DNA of 64,000 bases from Scandinavium hiltneri. GTDB lineage: Bacteria > Pseudomonadota > Gammaproteobacteria > Enterobacterales > Enterobacteriaceae. The position numbers and the translations under genes are program-made. The notes below the pieces were generated by a model. That model made no database searches. It was not told the DNA's origin and worked only from the letters and a program-made list of their open reading frames with translations. The stretch spans positions 310,001 through 374,000 of the forward strand of contig NZ_JALIGE010000076.1 in assembly GCF_024764835.1 (NCBI RefSeq), read 5' to 3'. This document shows, piece by piece, positions 52,301 to 60,791 of the stretch; the stretch's first letter is position 1, and every line of letters starts with the position of its first letter.

Positions 52301-53828
52301 GGCGCTGATTCACGCCTTCACGCAGCAAATCACGGGCCACTTCCCACGCTTCATCACGGCCCAATGGACCATTGATGGCGGCAACTAACTGGTATGCCTG
52401 CTCGAACTGACTGTGCGCGGTTTGCGCTACGCTCATTTTCTGTTCGAGAGACAGCAGTTTTTCCGTGGCTTCCTGCTCTTTCGCTTTGAAGGTATCGAGC
52501 CACTCATCGGCGCTGTCCGGGCTTAAGTCCGGCAGATGGCAAAGCTCTTTCGCGCGCTGAAGAGCCTGCATAGCCTGATTGTACTGAATGGCGCGAGTTT
52601 GCTGCACGTCCAGTGCCTGCTGGTAATCGGCCAGCTGGCTTTTCAGTTCATCCACTTCCAGCTCGGCGGCTTCAGCGCGACCTTCGTTTTCTTCTTGCTG
52701 TTCGGCGGCTTCGGCCACCACTTCATTTTGTTCTTCGAGGCGGATCTGCAGTTCATCGATATCCGCTTCATAGCGCTCGATTTTTTCCTGCTGACGCAGC
52801 GCGGTCTGAACCAGGTTCAGGTGATCGCTGGCCGCCTGGTAATCTGCTTCCAGGTCGCCTTCAGCCCCGTTGTGCTCTTGCAGTTCACGCGCCATATCGA
52901 CATGTTTGAACTGCTCTGCGGCCAGTTGCTGACGTGATGACAGCAGTTCGCGACGGAATTCGAGGGCTTTATCAAGATGCACGCGACGTTCGTTCGAATG
53001 GCGCATGTAGTCTGCTGCCACGTAGTCTGTGGCTTCGGAGATAAGATGCTTAAACAGGTCACGGTCCGACTGAGTGACGCGAATCGCTTCCAGCGTCATG
53101 CGGTTTTCACGCAGTGCCGCTTCCATATCCTGGAACGCTTTACGCACGCCGCCGTTTTCAGGCAACAGGTAGTCGCGCAACGAGCGGGTAATGGCGCTGG
53201 AAATACCGCCATACAGCGAGGCTTCAATCAGACGGTAGTATTTACTACGATCGGACGCAGAGCGCAGACGACGGGCGACAACACCCAAATCGAACATCAG
53301 CGAGTGGTAATCGGTGATGGAGTTAAACTGCTTGAATTGCACGCCTTCCATCCCTTCGAGCTTATCTTTCAGCTCCTGAAGGGTCAGCACGCGTGCTTGT
53401 CTGTCGTTCAGCGTTTCAGTCACCAGCTCGGTTGGCTGGAAGGACATCGGTAGACCCTGGATAGCAAACGGTTTGATATCCACTTTACGGTCACGACCGG
53501 CAACCTGTTGCAAACGGACGCCCACCAGCACACGCTGATGACGCGAGTTCATCACGTCAAGCATCGAGTAACAGACACCAGCTTTCAGCTTACCGTGCAG
53601 ACCTTTATCGCGGGAACCGCTGGTCGCACCGGCTTCGGTGGTGTTACGGAAGTGCAGTAACGTCAGATCGGGGATAAGCGCCGTAACGAACGCCGCCATC
53701 GTGGTGGATTTACCGGCACCGTTACCGCCCGAAAGGGTGGTCACCAGTTCATCGAGATCAAAGGTTCGGGCGAAAAAACCGTTCCAGTTAATCAGGGTTA
53801 ATGAACGAAATTTACCGCGTTCAATCAT
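49380..53828 (-). CDS. mukB: MukB, SMC-like chromosome condensin
   Basis: A 1482-aa condensin subunit, close to the 1486 aa of E. coli MukB. The N-terminal ATPase half holds Walker A GGNGAGKST at residues 34-42. Long coiled-coil arms (residues ~290-670 and ~820-1110) flank a hinge around 670-790 (LYGPSRHGIVVPDL region) that binds ParC of topoisomerase IV. The C-terminal head has the signature ALSTGEAIGTG and Walker B CRLLFLDEAARLD. Heads, hinge and arms are all complete. The start overlaps the mukE stop by one base (TAATG), so translation is coupled. Confidence 0.98.
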   Translation of the reverse strand: MIERGKFRSLTLINWNGFFARTFDLDELVTTLSGGNGAGKSTTMAAFVTALIPDLTLLHFRNTTEAGATSGSRDKGLHGKLKAGVCYSMLDVMNSRHQRVLVGVRLQQVAGRDRKVDIKPFAIQGLPMSFQPTELVTETLNDRQARVLTLQELKDKLEGMEGVQFKQFNSITDYHSLMFDLGVVARRLRSASDRSKYYRLIEASLYGGISSAITRSLRDYLLPENGGVRKAFQDMEAALRENRMTLEAIRVTQSDRDLFKHLISEATDYVAADYMRHSNERRVHLDKALEFRRELLSSRQQLAAEQFKHVDMARELQEHNGAEGDLEADYQAASDHLNLVQTALRQQEKIERYEADIDELQIRLEEQNEVVAEAAEQQEENEGRAEAAELEVDELKSQLADYQQALDVQQTRAIQYNQAMQALQRAKELCHLPDLSPDSADEWLDTFKAKEQEATEKLLSLEQKMSVAQTAHSQFEQAYQLVAAINGPLGRDEAWEVARDLLREGVNQRHLAEQSTALRGRLNELEQRLREQQDAERLLAEFCKRQGRHIEIDDLEALHMELEERISSLSDSVSSASEQRMTLRQELEQLQSRTKTLLQRAPIWLAAQSSLTQLCEQSGEAFESSQDVTEFMQQLLEREREAIVERDEVGARKRAVDDEIERLSQPGGSEDPRLNALAERFGGVLLSEIYDDVSLEDAPYFSALYGPSRHGIVVPDLSLIAEQLEGLEDCPEDLYLIEGDPSSFDDSVFSVDELEKAVVVKVADRQWRYSRFPTLPLFGRAARENRIEALHAEREILSERFATLSFDVQKTQRLHQAFSRFIGSHLAVAFEADPEAEIRKLNTRRGELERALSNHENDNQQSRAQFEQAKEGVSQLNRLLPRLNLLADETLADRVDEIQERLDEAQEAARFIQQHGNQLAKLEPVVSVLQSDPEQYEQLKEDFAYSQQVQRDARQQAFALTEVVQRRAHFGYTDSAEMLNGNTDLNEKLRQRLEQAEGERTRAREALRNHAAQLSQYSQVMASLKSSYDTKKELLTDLHRELQDIGVRADSGAEERARSRRDELHTQLSNNRNRRNQLEKALTFCEAEMDNLTRKLRSLERNYLEMREQVVSAKAGWCAVMRLVKDNNVERRLHRRELAYLSADDLRSMSDKALGALRLAVADNEHLRDVLRMSEDPKRPERKIQFFVAVYQHLRERIRQDIIRTDDPVEAIEQMEIELGRLTEELTAREQKLAISSRSVANIIRKTIQREQNRIRQLNQGLQSVSFGQVNSVRLNVNVRETHSTLLDVLSEQHEQHQDLFNSNRLTFSEALAKLYQRLNPQIDMGQRTPQTIGEELLDYRNYLEMEVEVNRGSDGWLRAESGALSTGEAIGTGMSILVMVVQSWEDEARRLRGKDISPCRLLFLDEAARLDARSIATLFELCDRLEMQLIIAAPENISPEKGTTYKLVRKVFQNTEHVHVVGLRGFAPQLPEPLPGTADAS

Positions 53829-54538
53829 TATTCTTCCTCCCCGCTATCCGTGTCCGGTTGCGCATCGTCGTTCTCGTCATTGAGCTGCAGATGGTTTTCA
53901 ATCGCCATCGCTTCACCATCGCGGATCATGCGCAGCTGCGCTTCGCGGGCATCATCGCCTGAGCGGACGTCAGCGCCGAAGCGGAAGACCGACTCTGTGA
54001 TGCGGAATTTGCTGCTGTCGTGCCCCATAAACCACACCATGCCGAGACGGCGCAGACGGTTCAGAGAGGAACGCACTTTTTCCTGCAGTTTTTGTCTGTC
54101 GAGATCCGAACCGGTGGAGCGGTTATTTACCAGCTTCAGCAGCTTGGCTTCATCCGCCAGGCTCATCAGTTCGTCGTACAGTTCCTGTTGGGTGAAAATC
54201 CCCTCATTCGCCAGACGCTCCGGGCTGAGGTAGAGATAACAGAGAATTTTACCGACCATCATGTCCACTTCGGACAACACCGAACGCGGAATGAGCGTGG
54301 TGGAACGCGGGCGCAAATAGAAGAAACCTTCCGGCGCACGAATCAGCTCCACGTTATAGCGGGTGTAAAACTCTTCCAGATACTCCTGGAAATCCATCAA
54401 GAAGGCATGGTTGTCCAGCTCATCCAGACCGATATGACGGCCAGAACGCAGGGCGCTATCCAGCGCCGGGAATAACGGATTGGCCAGGGCCTGCGCCAGC
54501 TTAACTGGCATCACGTGTTCAATATTTGTCGATGACAT
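53828..54538 (-). CDS. mukE: MukE, condensin accessory subunit
   Basis: A 236-aa winged-helix protein that, with MukF, bridges the heads of MukB and controls its ATPase. The sequence matches E. coli MukE from MSSTNIEHVMPVKLAQALAN through AFLMDFQEYLEEFYTRYNVE to the acidic tail (NDENDDAQPDTDSGEEE). ATG 54538 lies inside the end of mukF (20-base overlap) and is preceded by AAGG. The frame start at 54565 was rejected because it has no homology upstream. Confidence 0.95.
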   Translation of the reverse strand: MSSTNIEHVMPVKLAQALANPLFPALDSALRSGRHIGLDELDNHAFLMDFQEYLEEFYTRYNVELIRAPEGFFYLRPRSTTLIPRSVLSEVDMMVGKILCYLYLSPERLANEGIFTQQELYDELMSLADEAKLLKLVNNRSTGSDLDRQKLQEKVRSSLNRLRRLGMVWFMGHDSSKFRITESVFRFGADVRSGDDAREAQLRMIRDGEAMAIENHLQLNDENDDAQPDTDSGEEE

Positions 54539-55841
54539 GTGCCTGTACCTTGGCTCCGTAATCATTAATCGGCTGCCACTTCGGCGACAGTCCGGTGAAA
54601 TCTGCTTGTGCTACGCCCAGACGGACGGCCTGATCGACCACGATGCGTGCAACGTCGAAGTGGCGGGCGCGCGGGTATTGTGCGAGATATTCACGCACTA
54701 CCAGGCCTAAATCCAGCGGCAGTCCTTTATTTTTGTAGATAACCAGTTGCTCTTCGATAAGCGCCGCCAGCTGTTCACGGATTTCGTTAAATTCTTCGTA
54801 CTCGAGGTCCGGCGGAAGTTCCCCGGTTACCTCTTCGTCGCGCAGCATCATCTCTTCGTCACGCATGTCGAACAGACGGTCGGCATTAGCATAGGTCAGC
54901 GCCCACGGCGCATCGAAGTAATTCTGTACCGAAACGCGCAGACGCTGAGCGAAGACACGGTTTTTATCCATATCGATGGCGGTACGGATAAATTTATGCA
55001 CGTGTCTGTCGTAGCCAATCCACAGGTCGATAGCCTGCTGGCCCCAGCTGACAATACGATCGAGTTTACTTTGCAGGTCGAACACCAGACGATCGACGAA
55101 ATGCAGATCGTCGTACGTCATGGTGGAATCCTGAATACGTAGCAGGTTGGCCTGCAGCTTGTCGCCAGCCGCTTCCAGCGTATCCTGCAGTTCGCGCAGG
55201 GTGCCGGAGGTTTCTGACAGCAGCATTTCACAACTGGAAATCGCCGCCCGCCAGTCTTTGTTCAACAGCTGCGCGATATCGTCTTTGACCGTTTGCTGCT
55301 GTTCGTCCATCAGACGCTGCGTAAGGTCGATACTGTCAAAGATTTCCGCAACGGAATATTTCAATGGAGCGTAGACGTTACGATGCCAGTGAAACTCATC
55401 ACCGCCTTCATCGGCGGCATCTGCCGCGCGTTTCAGCTCGCCACCGACAATAGACAACTGCATCGACAGGCGCAGCGTTGAGAATTCGCGCTGGCGGATG
55501 TAGTAGTCGGTAATCCCGATGCCAAGCGGCGTCAGACGGTAGATGGCGTTGCCTTCGGTGATTTCGCTGGTAAAGCGGTTCAGCAGACGTTGACGCACCA
55601 TATCGTTGATCGCGTTGTTTGCGCGCACGCTGATGGTTTCGCTGGTTTGCTCAAACGCATCACTGACGTGACGGAAAGCATCAATCAGCTCACCTTCGGT
55701 AAGCTCGCCTTCAAGCCGTTCGCCATTCAGCGTTGCTACGGCCATCAGGAACGAAAGCCTGTCGACCGGCAACGAGATCGAAAAATCATTTTTTCTGGCC
55801 CAGGCAACCAGTTCGGGGACTGTCTGGGAAAAATCACTCAT
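54519..55841 (-). CDS. mukF: MukF, kleisin subunit of the MukBEF condensin
   Basis: A 440-aa kleisin, the same length as E. coli MukF. The N-terminal winged helix (MSDFSQTVPELVAWARKNDF) dimerises the protein. A middle four-helix region binds the MukB neck, and the C-terminal winged helix contacts the MukB head (RARHFDVARIVVDQAVRLGV). The start overlaps the end of cmoM by 8 bases, so cmoM-mukF-mukE-mukB is one coupled operon. Confidence 0.97.
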   Translation of the reverse strand: MSDFSQTVPELVAWARKNDFSISLPVDRLSFLMAVATLNGERLEGELTEGELIDAFRHVSDAFEQTSETISVRANNAINDMVRQRLLNRFTSEITEGNAIYRLTPLGIGITDYYIRQREFSTLRLSMQLSIVGGELKRAADAADEGGDEFHWHRNVYAPLKYSVAEIFDSIDLTQRLMDEQQQTVKDDIAQLLNKDWRAAISSCEMLLSETSGTLRELQDTLEAAGDKLQANLLRIQDSTMTYDDLHFVDRLVFDLQSKLDRIVSWGQQAIDLWIGYDRHVHKFIRTAIDMDKNRVFAQRLRVSVQNYFDAPWALTYANADRLFDMRDEEMMLRDEEVTGELPPDLEYEEFNEIREQLAALIEEQLVIYKNKGLPLDLGLVVREYLAQYPRARHFDVARIVVDQAVRLGVAQADFTGLSPKWQPINDYGAKVQAHVIDKY

Positions 55842-56628
55842 TGTTAGTCCTTGTATCTACCTGCGGTTTGAGCGCGGTGACATGAATATAGCGACCCAGG
55901 CTAATCCAGGGTTCCTCACGGCAATAGCGTGTTTCTAATGCCAGCAGCTGTTCGTAACGCTCGTGCTGCTTATGTTTTTCACGCAGATAATCATGAAAGA
56001 CCCGCACACCGGTTTTGCCGGTTATCTGCCAGCCGGACTCTTGCAGCCACTGATATACCTGCTGCGGTTCGCGTGGGTAGTTCGGCGAAAGCTTACGTTT
56101 TCGGGTCTTCGGCATGCCGGCTTCGACGTAATCAAAATTCGTCACCACCATGTTATGCATCAGCAGACCGTTAGCATTGTAGAACATTAACGACAACGCA
56201 CCGCCCGGACGCAGCACCGACCACAACGCGTCTAAAACCGCTTGCGGATTGACCACCCACTCCAGCACTGCATGGCACAATATCAGATCAACCGGCCTTT
56301 CCAAATGTCCGGCAATCTCCTGCACCGGGCATTGTACAAAATGCATGTTGTGGCTCACACCTTTCTCATCGGCAGCCTGTTTTGCCAGGGCTATCATCTC
56401 AGCTGACAGATCGCATAGGGTAACATGATGCCCCCGTTCTGCCATCCGAATTGCCGTTTGCCCGGCCCCGCCACCGCCGTCCAGAATGTGTAATGGCGCA
56501 TCGCCAAAAGACGCCAGCAGGATGTCTAAATCCTGCCAGAGGATCGCCTGACGCAGCTGGCCCTTGGTCGTGCCATAGATATTGCGCGAAAATCGTTCCG
56601 CGATACCATCAAAATTGCGATCCTGCAC
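55834..56628 (-). CDS. cmoM: CmoM (SmtA), tRNA cmo5U carboxymethyl-ester methyltransferase
   Basis: A 264-aa SAM-dependent methyltransferase that converts 5-carboxymethoxyuridine to its methyl ester at the wobble base of some tRNAs. The SAM motif I is HILDGGGGAGQTAIRMAERG, and motif II is VTLCDLSAEMIALA. The start is most probably GTG at 56628 (MQDRNFDGIAERFSRN), with GGAG six bases upstream. A second in-frame GTG at 56640 would add four residues. The gene begins the muk operon. Apart from shared transcription I see no functional link with MukBEF. It is divergent from elyC. Confidence 0.93.
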   Translation of the reverse strand: MQDRNFDGIAERFSRNIYGTTKGQLRQAILWQDLDILLASFGDAPLHILDGGGGAGQTAIRMAERGHHVTLCDLSAEMIALAKQAADEKGVSHNMHFVQCPVQEIAGHLERPVDLILCHAVLEWVVNPQAVLDALWSVLRPGGALSLMFYNANGLLMHNMVVTNFDYVEAGMPKTRKRKLSPNYPREPQQVYQWLQESGWQITGKTGVRVFHDYLREKHKQHERYEQLLALETRYCREEPWISLGRYIHVTALKPQVDTRTNNE

Positions 56629-56750
56629 GCTGGACTCCACTTGCCTGCCACAAAACCGCTATTTTGTCATACCCACAGCGAGAGGGAAGCTATCTGGTGT
56701 AATATCCGTGCATATCCCCTGTCAGATGGTCAAAAAAGGAACCAACAAGG

Positions 56751-57527
56751 ATGCTTTTTACGCTAAAGAAGTTTATTGGCGGCATGATTTTACCGTTACC
56801 GTTGCTGCTGTTACTGATGGCGCTCGGCCTGGCGCTGCTCTGGTTCAGCCGATTCCAGCGTAGTGGTAAGATTTGTCTTAGTATTGGTTGGCTGGCGCTG
56901 TTGCTGCTGAGCCTGCAACCGGTCGCCGATGCGTTACTCAAGCCAATTGAAAACAGCTATCCAACCTGGCAGGGCACGGAGCGCGTCGACTACGTTGTGG
57001 TGTTGGGCGGGGGTTATACCTGGAATCCTGAATGGGCACCCAGTTCAAATCTTATCAATAACAGCCTGCCGCGTCTGACGGAAGGGATCCGCTTATGGCA
57101 GGCCAATCCAGGTGCCAGGATGATTTTCACCGGTGCAGCGGCTAAGACCAACCCCGTGAGCACCGGAGAAGCCGGGGCACGCGTCGCGCAGAGCCTGGGC
57201 GTGCCGCGCAGCGATATTATCGTGCTGGATAAACCGAAAGATACGGAAGAAGAAGCCGCGGCGGTAAAAGCAGCAATTGGCGATGCGCCGTTCCTGCTGG
57301 TGACGTCTGCCTCACATTTACCGCGAGCGATGATTTTCTTTCGCCATGCGGGCCTGCATCCGCTGCCTGCTCCGGCCAATCAGCTGGCCATTGAATCACC
57401 GCTCAATCCCTGGGAGCGACTGATTCCTTCTCCGGTCTGGTTGATGCACAGCGACCGCGTGGGCTATGAAACGCTGGGCCGCATTTGGCAATGGCTTAAA
57501 GGCAGCTCAGGCGAGCCAGGGGAGTAA
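56751..57527 (+). CDS. elyC: ElyC (YcbC), envelope biogenesis factor, DUF218
   Basis: A 258-aa inner-membrane protein with two N-terminal transmembrane segments (GGMILPLPLLLLLMALGLAL and ICLSIGWLALLLLSLQPVA) and a periplasmic DUF218 domain. DUF218 motifs are VVLGGGYTWNPEW, KDTEEEAAAV and VTSASHLPRAMIFFR. In E. coli ElyC is needed for normal murein synthesis at low temperature and affects the use of undecaprenyl phosphate. The C-terminal end overlaps the convergent ycbJ by 21 bases. Confidence 0.94.
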   Translation: MLFTLKKFIGGMILPLPLLLLLMALGLALLWFSRFQRSGKICLSIGWLALLLLSLQPVADALLKPIENSYPTWQGTERVDYVVVLGGGYTWNPEWAPSSNLINNSLPRLTEGIRLWQANPGARMIFTGAAAKTNPVSTGEAGARVAQSLGVPRSDIIVLDKPKDTEEEAAAVKAAIGDAPFLLVTSASHLPRAMIFFRHAGLHPLPAPANQLAIESPLNPWERLIPSPVWLMHSDRVGYETLGRIWQWLKGSSGEPGE

Positions 57528-58400
57528 AGATTTCGACGCCAAATCGAACCTGGCGCGGTTAAATCGCCCGGTGTTGACCAACTGGGCGACTTCATCCCAC
57601 AGCAGATACAACCAGCGGCGCCAGAGGAAGGATTCAGACACAGGCGCACGCTGGAGATAGTGCCACAGCAACCCTTCCGCCAGCCCGCTCTCCGACAATC
57701 GGAACAGCTCGTACTCACGCGGCGCCCACAGCATAATGCCCGGTCCGACCATCGCCAGCAGCTGATCGCTGCGGGAATCTTTCAGCATACTGCGCAGCGT
57801 AAAGTTGCCATGCACCATGACGCAATTATCATTAAAACCGTCAAACAGCGCGGGCAGACATTCCCGCGTGCGGAACAGGATCCGTTTGTCCTGCATGGTG
57901 AGCCCGGTGTTGGGGTAGAGATTCAGCGTGCTCCACAGCATTTCGACGCGCTGGCGATACCAGAGCGGCCAGAGATTTTCCTGCGTGCTGTCGACCGTGC
58001 CTACGCAGCCGCCGCTGTCCTGTCGATGCCAGGCCAGTAATGCCTCGACTATCTGATCTTTCAACTGCTCCCAGCGATCCGGCGTTCTGGCAGGAGCCTC
58101 CACTGGCACTCCGCGCAGCCGTTCGAGCAACAGGATATCCGGGCCAGGATGCTCTTCATGGGTCATCACGCCGTAAACCACCGGCATGCGAACGGTCCCA
58201 CTGCGGGCCAACGTTGATATTTTCCAGGCCAGTTGCTGTGCAAGTCCCGGCGTAGTGAAACTTCGTGCCAGCAGCGGCATTGGGTGTCCCTGAGCATCGT
58301 ATAGCGACCACAGTGATGAGTCCGTTTTCTCACTCACACACTCCACCCGACTCAGCTTCTCGCCCAGCAGGTGGCTCAGTTCGGCACGCAGTTGTTCCAT
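57507..58400 (-). CDS. ycbJ: YcbJ, kinase-fold protein of unknown function
   Basis: A 297-aa cytoplasmic protein of the phosphotransferase (APH/choline kinase-like) fold. The catalytic-loop-like stretch VMVHGNFTLRSML stands where APH enzymes have HxDxxxxN. Here the aspartate is replaced by asparagine (HGNF), so normal kinase activity is doubtful. LLERLRGVPVE is the hinge region. The length and sequence match E. coli YcbJ. Its function is unknown. It is not an antibiotic-resistance gene. It lies upstream of elyC's 3' end and downstream of kdsB. Confidence 0.9.
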   Translation of the reverse strand: MEQLRAELSHLLGEKLSRVECVSEKTDSSLWSLYDAQGHPMPLLARSFTTPGLAQQLAWKISTLARSGTVRMPVVYGVMTHEEHPGPDILLLERLRGVPVEAPARTPDRWEQLKDQIVEALLAWHRQDSGGCVGTVDSTQENLWPLWYRQRVEMLWSTLNLYPNTGLTMQDKRILFRTRECLPALFDGFNDNCVMVHGNFTLRSMLKDSRSDQLLAMVGPGIMLWAPREYELFRLSESGLAEGLLWHYLQRAPVSESFLWRRWLYLLWDEVAQLVNTGRFNRARFDLASKSLLPWLA

Positions 58401-58511
58401 ATCTGGTTACCCCTGTGAAGACTACTGTTTTTATAATGAGCGCCGGTGCCGAAGATGTCACCGGATAAGATCAAAAACGGGGTAAAAAGAGGATATACGG
58501 AGCGGGAAATA

Positions 58512-58533
58512 CTCCCCTCCGGGCGGAGGGGAG
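58512..58533 (-). terminator. GC-rich hairpin after kdsB
   Basis: Perfect stem CTCCCCTCC (58512-58520) / GGAGGGGAG (58525-58533), 8 bases past the kdsB stop. The tract after it on the minus strand is only TATTTCCC, so it may stabilise the 3' end or stop transcription weakly. Confidence 0.6.
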
Positions 58534-58540
58534 AAGGCGA

Positions 58541-59287
58541 TTAGCGCAGTTCTGCGCGCACGCGAGCGAGATCTTCGGGGGTATCAACCCCAGTGCCCGG
58601 GACTTCTTTCGCCACAGCAACGTGGATTTTTTCGCCGTACCACAGCACGCGCAGCTGTTCGAGCATTTCGATTTGCTCGAGCGGACTCGGTGCCCAGTTG
58701 ACGTAACGACGAATGAAACCCGCGCGATAGCCGTAGATCCCAATGTGGCGCAGTAGCGTGTCACCAATGACGTCGCGGCTTTGAGCGAAACGGTCACGAT
58801 CCCACGGAATAGTAGCGCGGGAGAAATAGAGCGCGTAACCCTGCGCATCCATCACGACTTTGACCGCATTCGGATTGAAGGCTTCTTCCGCATCGTGAAT
58901 GGGCACTGCGAGCGTTGCCATTCCAGACTGGCTGGCGGCCAGGTTTTCAGCGACCTGCCGGATGATAACCGGGGGGATCATCGGCTCATCACCCTGGACG
59001 TTGACGATCAGCGTGTCATCGCTGAATCCGCATTTTTCCACCACTTCGGCCAGACGTTCGGTCCCGGACTGGTGATCGGCTCGAGTCATGCAAACTTCGC
59101 CACCTGCGGCCTCGACTGCGCGCGCGACGTCTTCATTATCCGTCGCAACGATAATGCGCTCAGCGCCAGACTCACGCGCTCTTTCAAGCACATGCACAAT
59201 CATGGGTTTGCCGTTAATGTCCTGCAGCGGTTTGCCCGGCAGGCGGGTGGAAGCGTAACGCGCGGGGATGATGACGACAAAACTCAT
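58541..59287 (-). CDS. kdsB: KdsB, CMP-Kdo synthetase
   Basis: A 248-aa enzyme that activates Kdo as CMP-Kdo for addition to lipid A. The nucleotide-binding start IIPARYASTRLPGKPLQDIN is followed by MIVHVLERA, QGDEPMIPP and the conserved RATIPWDRDRF. All family motifs are intact. ATG 59287 overlaps the ycaR stop (ATGA), so the two are translationally coupled. Last gene of msbA-lpxK-ycaQ-ycaR-kdsB. Confidence 0.97.
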   Translation of the reverse strand: MSFVVIIPARYASTRLPGKPLQDINGKPMIVHVLERARESGAERIIVATDNEDVARAVEAAGGEVCMTRADHQSGTERLAEVVEKCGFSDDTLIVNVQGDEPMIPPVIIRQVAENLAASQSGMATLAVPIHDAEEAFNPNAVKVVMDAQGYALYFSRATIPWDRDRFAQSRDVIGDTLLRHIGIYGYRAGFIRRYVNWAPSPLEQIEMLEQLRVLWYGEKIHVAVAKEVPGTGVDTPEDLARVRAELR

Positions 59288-59466
59288 GGATGGCTCTCTT
59301 CTGCGCTCAATGGACGGGCTTCGTTTTCCAGCAGGACGGGAATTCCGTCACGCAGCGGGAAAGCCAGGCTGTCGAGTTTGCAGATAAGCTCTTGCTTATC
59401 CTGACTGTAATAGAGCTTCCCGTTGCAGACCGGACAAGCGATGATTTCAAGTAAGCGGTGATCCAT
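59284..59466 (-). CDS. ycaR: YcaR, Trm112-like small protein
   Basis: A 60-aa protein of the Trm112/UPF0434 family: MDHRLLEIIACPVCNGKLYY and CKLDSLAFPLRDGIPVLL. The zinc-ribbon CPxC pair is present; the second half has a single Cys (LICKL). ATG 59466 with GGAGGAACT upstream is the family start. Its partner protein in bacteria is not known. It lies between ycaQ and kdsB and overlaps kdsB by 4 bases. Confidence 0.94.
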   Translation of the reverse strand: MDHRLLEIIACPVCNGKLYYSQDKQELICKLDSLAFPLRDGIPVLLENEARPLSAEESHP

Positions 59467-59520
59467 AGTTCCTCCAGATGGACCGAAAAAGTAACTGTCG
59501 CAGCATAGCACAGAGCCCGT

Positions 59521-60750
59521 TTATACGGCCTCAATTTCCCATCCCTTTGGCTGAGCGTTGAAAAGTTCAGCAGGTCGATGGTTGAGTACCACGCTTCCGG
59601 CTCCTTGCCAGCACGCAAAATCACTGATGGCCTGCATCAGGCCTTTTTCCAGCGTCTGGCTCACCCTCACGCCGTCCTGCAAATAGACGGCAAAGATTTC
59701 CAGCACGCCGGTTTTGCGGTGCATTTTGCTGTCCATTCGCCCCACCAGTTTTCCCTGGTGCAGTAACGGCAGAACGAAATAACCAAACTGACGTTTCGGT
59801 GCGGGTGTGTAGCATTCAAGCCGATAGGTGAAATCGAAAAGCTGCTCAGCGCGCTTGCGGTCCCAGACGACAGGGTCAAATGGCGAAAGCACCACGCTGC
59901 GGGTGGCGGTCAATTTTCCTGCCTGCGCATCCTCTAGCAGCGGCTGTAAATCAGCATGCAGCCACATCGCCCCAAGCCCTTCGACATCAACCGGAATTAT
60001 TAGCCCCTCTTCTTGCCAGCGTGCAAGTAAGACAGGCAACAAAGGCTGCCGTAAACGGTAGTAATCTGCCAGCCATTGGCCACGAAAAATCCCGAGACTG
60101 CGGGCGCTGTTTTGCAGCATTAATTCTTCGGCCTGTTCCTGAGCGAGCAGATCGCGCTCGTCGTTCCAGTGCGGCATCACCCGGGAGGTCAAATCGTATA
60201 TACGCTGGAAATTATGGCGGCCAATCACCATTACTTTCCCGGCGGTGAACAGCCCTTCCAGATGGCGCTTGTGTGGCTTCCATTCCCACCAGCCATTCGC
60301 ACCTTTACGGGGATGCTCAAAATCCGCCGAGCGAACCGGTCCGTTTTGCTGAATGTGTTCGATGAGCAACTCTATTTCAGCGGCATGTTCCACCATCCAC
60401 TCTTTGCGATACTTCCAGCCCATCTTGTCGGGCGAAAGCATCCGATGGCGCATCAGTGAAAAGTCACTTCTCGGTAAGAAGCAGGCCTCATGGGCCCAGT
60501 ACTCCATCAGCTCTCCACGGTTTAACGCCTCGTCCAGCCATTGTGATGGAAAACTGCCCAGGCGGCTGAATAACACCAGCCAGGGGCTGCGCGCAACGAC
60601 GTTGATAGTGTCGATTTGCAGTAAGGACATGCGCTGAATGGTAGAAAGAATGTCACCCGGTTTCGGGCGACGACGGGGCTTTTTGAGTAACCCCTGAGCG
60701 GCAAGATGAAGATGGCGTGCGGCAGTTAGTGAAAGCGTTACTTCTGACAT
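59521..60750 (-). CDS. ycaQ: YcaQ, DNA glycosylase for interstrand crosslinks (AZL/HTH_42 family)
   Basis: A 409-aa member of the AlkZ-like family, built of three winged-helix domains and a C-terminal beta barrel. In E. coli YcaQ unhooks interstrand crosslinks and removes alkylated bases. The catalytic Q-x-D motif of the YcaQ branch is seen as QID at residues 45-47 (SLLQIDTINVV). RSPWLVLFSRLGSF and the C-terminal domain are complete. It sits inside the lipid A operon between lpxK and ycaR, an odd but conserved place. Confidence 0.93.
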   Translation of the reverse strand: MSEVTLSLTAARHLHLAAQGLLKKPRRRPKPGDILSTIQRMSLLQIDTINVVARSPWLVLFSRLGSFPSQWLDEALNRGELMEYWAHEACFLPRSDFSLMRHRMLSPDKMGWKYRKEWMVEHAAEIELLIEHIQQNGPVRSADFEHPRKGANGWWEWKPHKRHLEGLFTAGKVMVIGRHNFQRIYDLTSRVMPHWNDERDLLAQEQAEELMLQNSARSLGIFRGQWLADYYRLRQPLLPVLLARWQEEGLIIPVDVEGLGAMWLHADLQPLLEDAQAGKLTATRSVVLSPFDPVVWDRKRAEQLFDFTYRLECYTPAPKRQFGYFVLPLLHQGKLVGRMDSKMHRKTGVLEIFAVYLQDGVRVSQTLEKGLMQAISDFACWQGAGSVVLNHRPAELFNAQPKGWEIEAV

Positions 60751-60791
60751 TCGAAGTCCTCATCAGCTCTGCCTGAACCGCACGCGATACG

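Noticed and set aside
49380..54538. MukBEF as a possible Wadjet-type (JetABCD) plasmid-defence system
   Set aside because: Sequence, lengths, gene order with cmoM and mukF, and the place next to ldtD are those of the housekeeping MukBEF condensin. No JetD-like nuclease gene is present.
57507..58400. Aminoglycoside phosphotransferase resistance gene
   Set aside because: Only the general kinase fold is shared. It is the conserved core gene ycbJ, with an altered catalytic loop.
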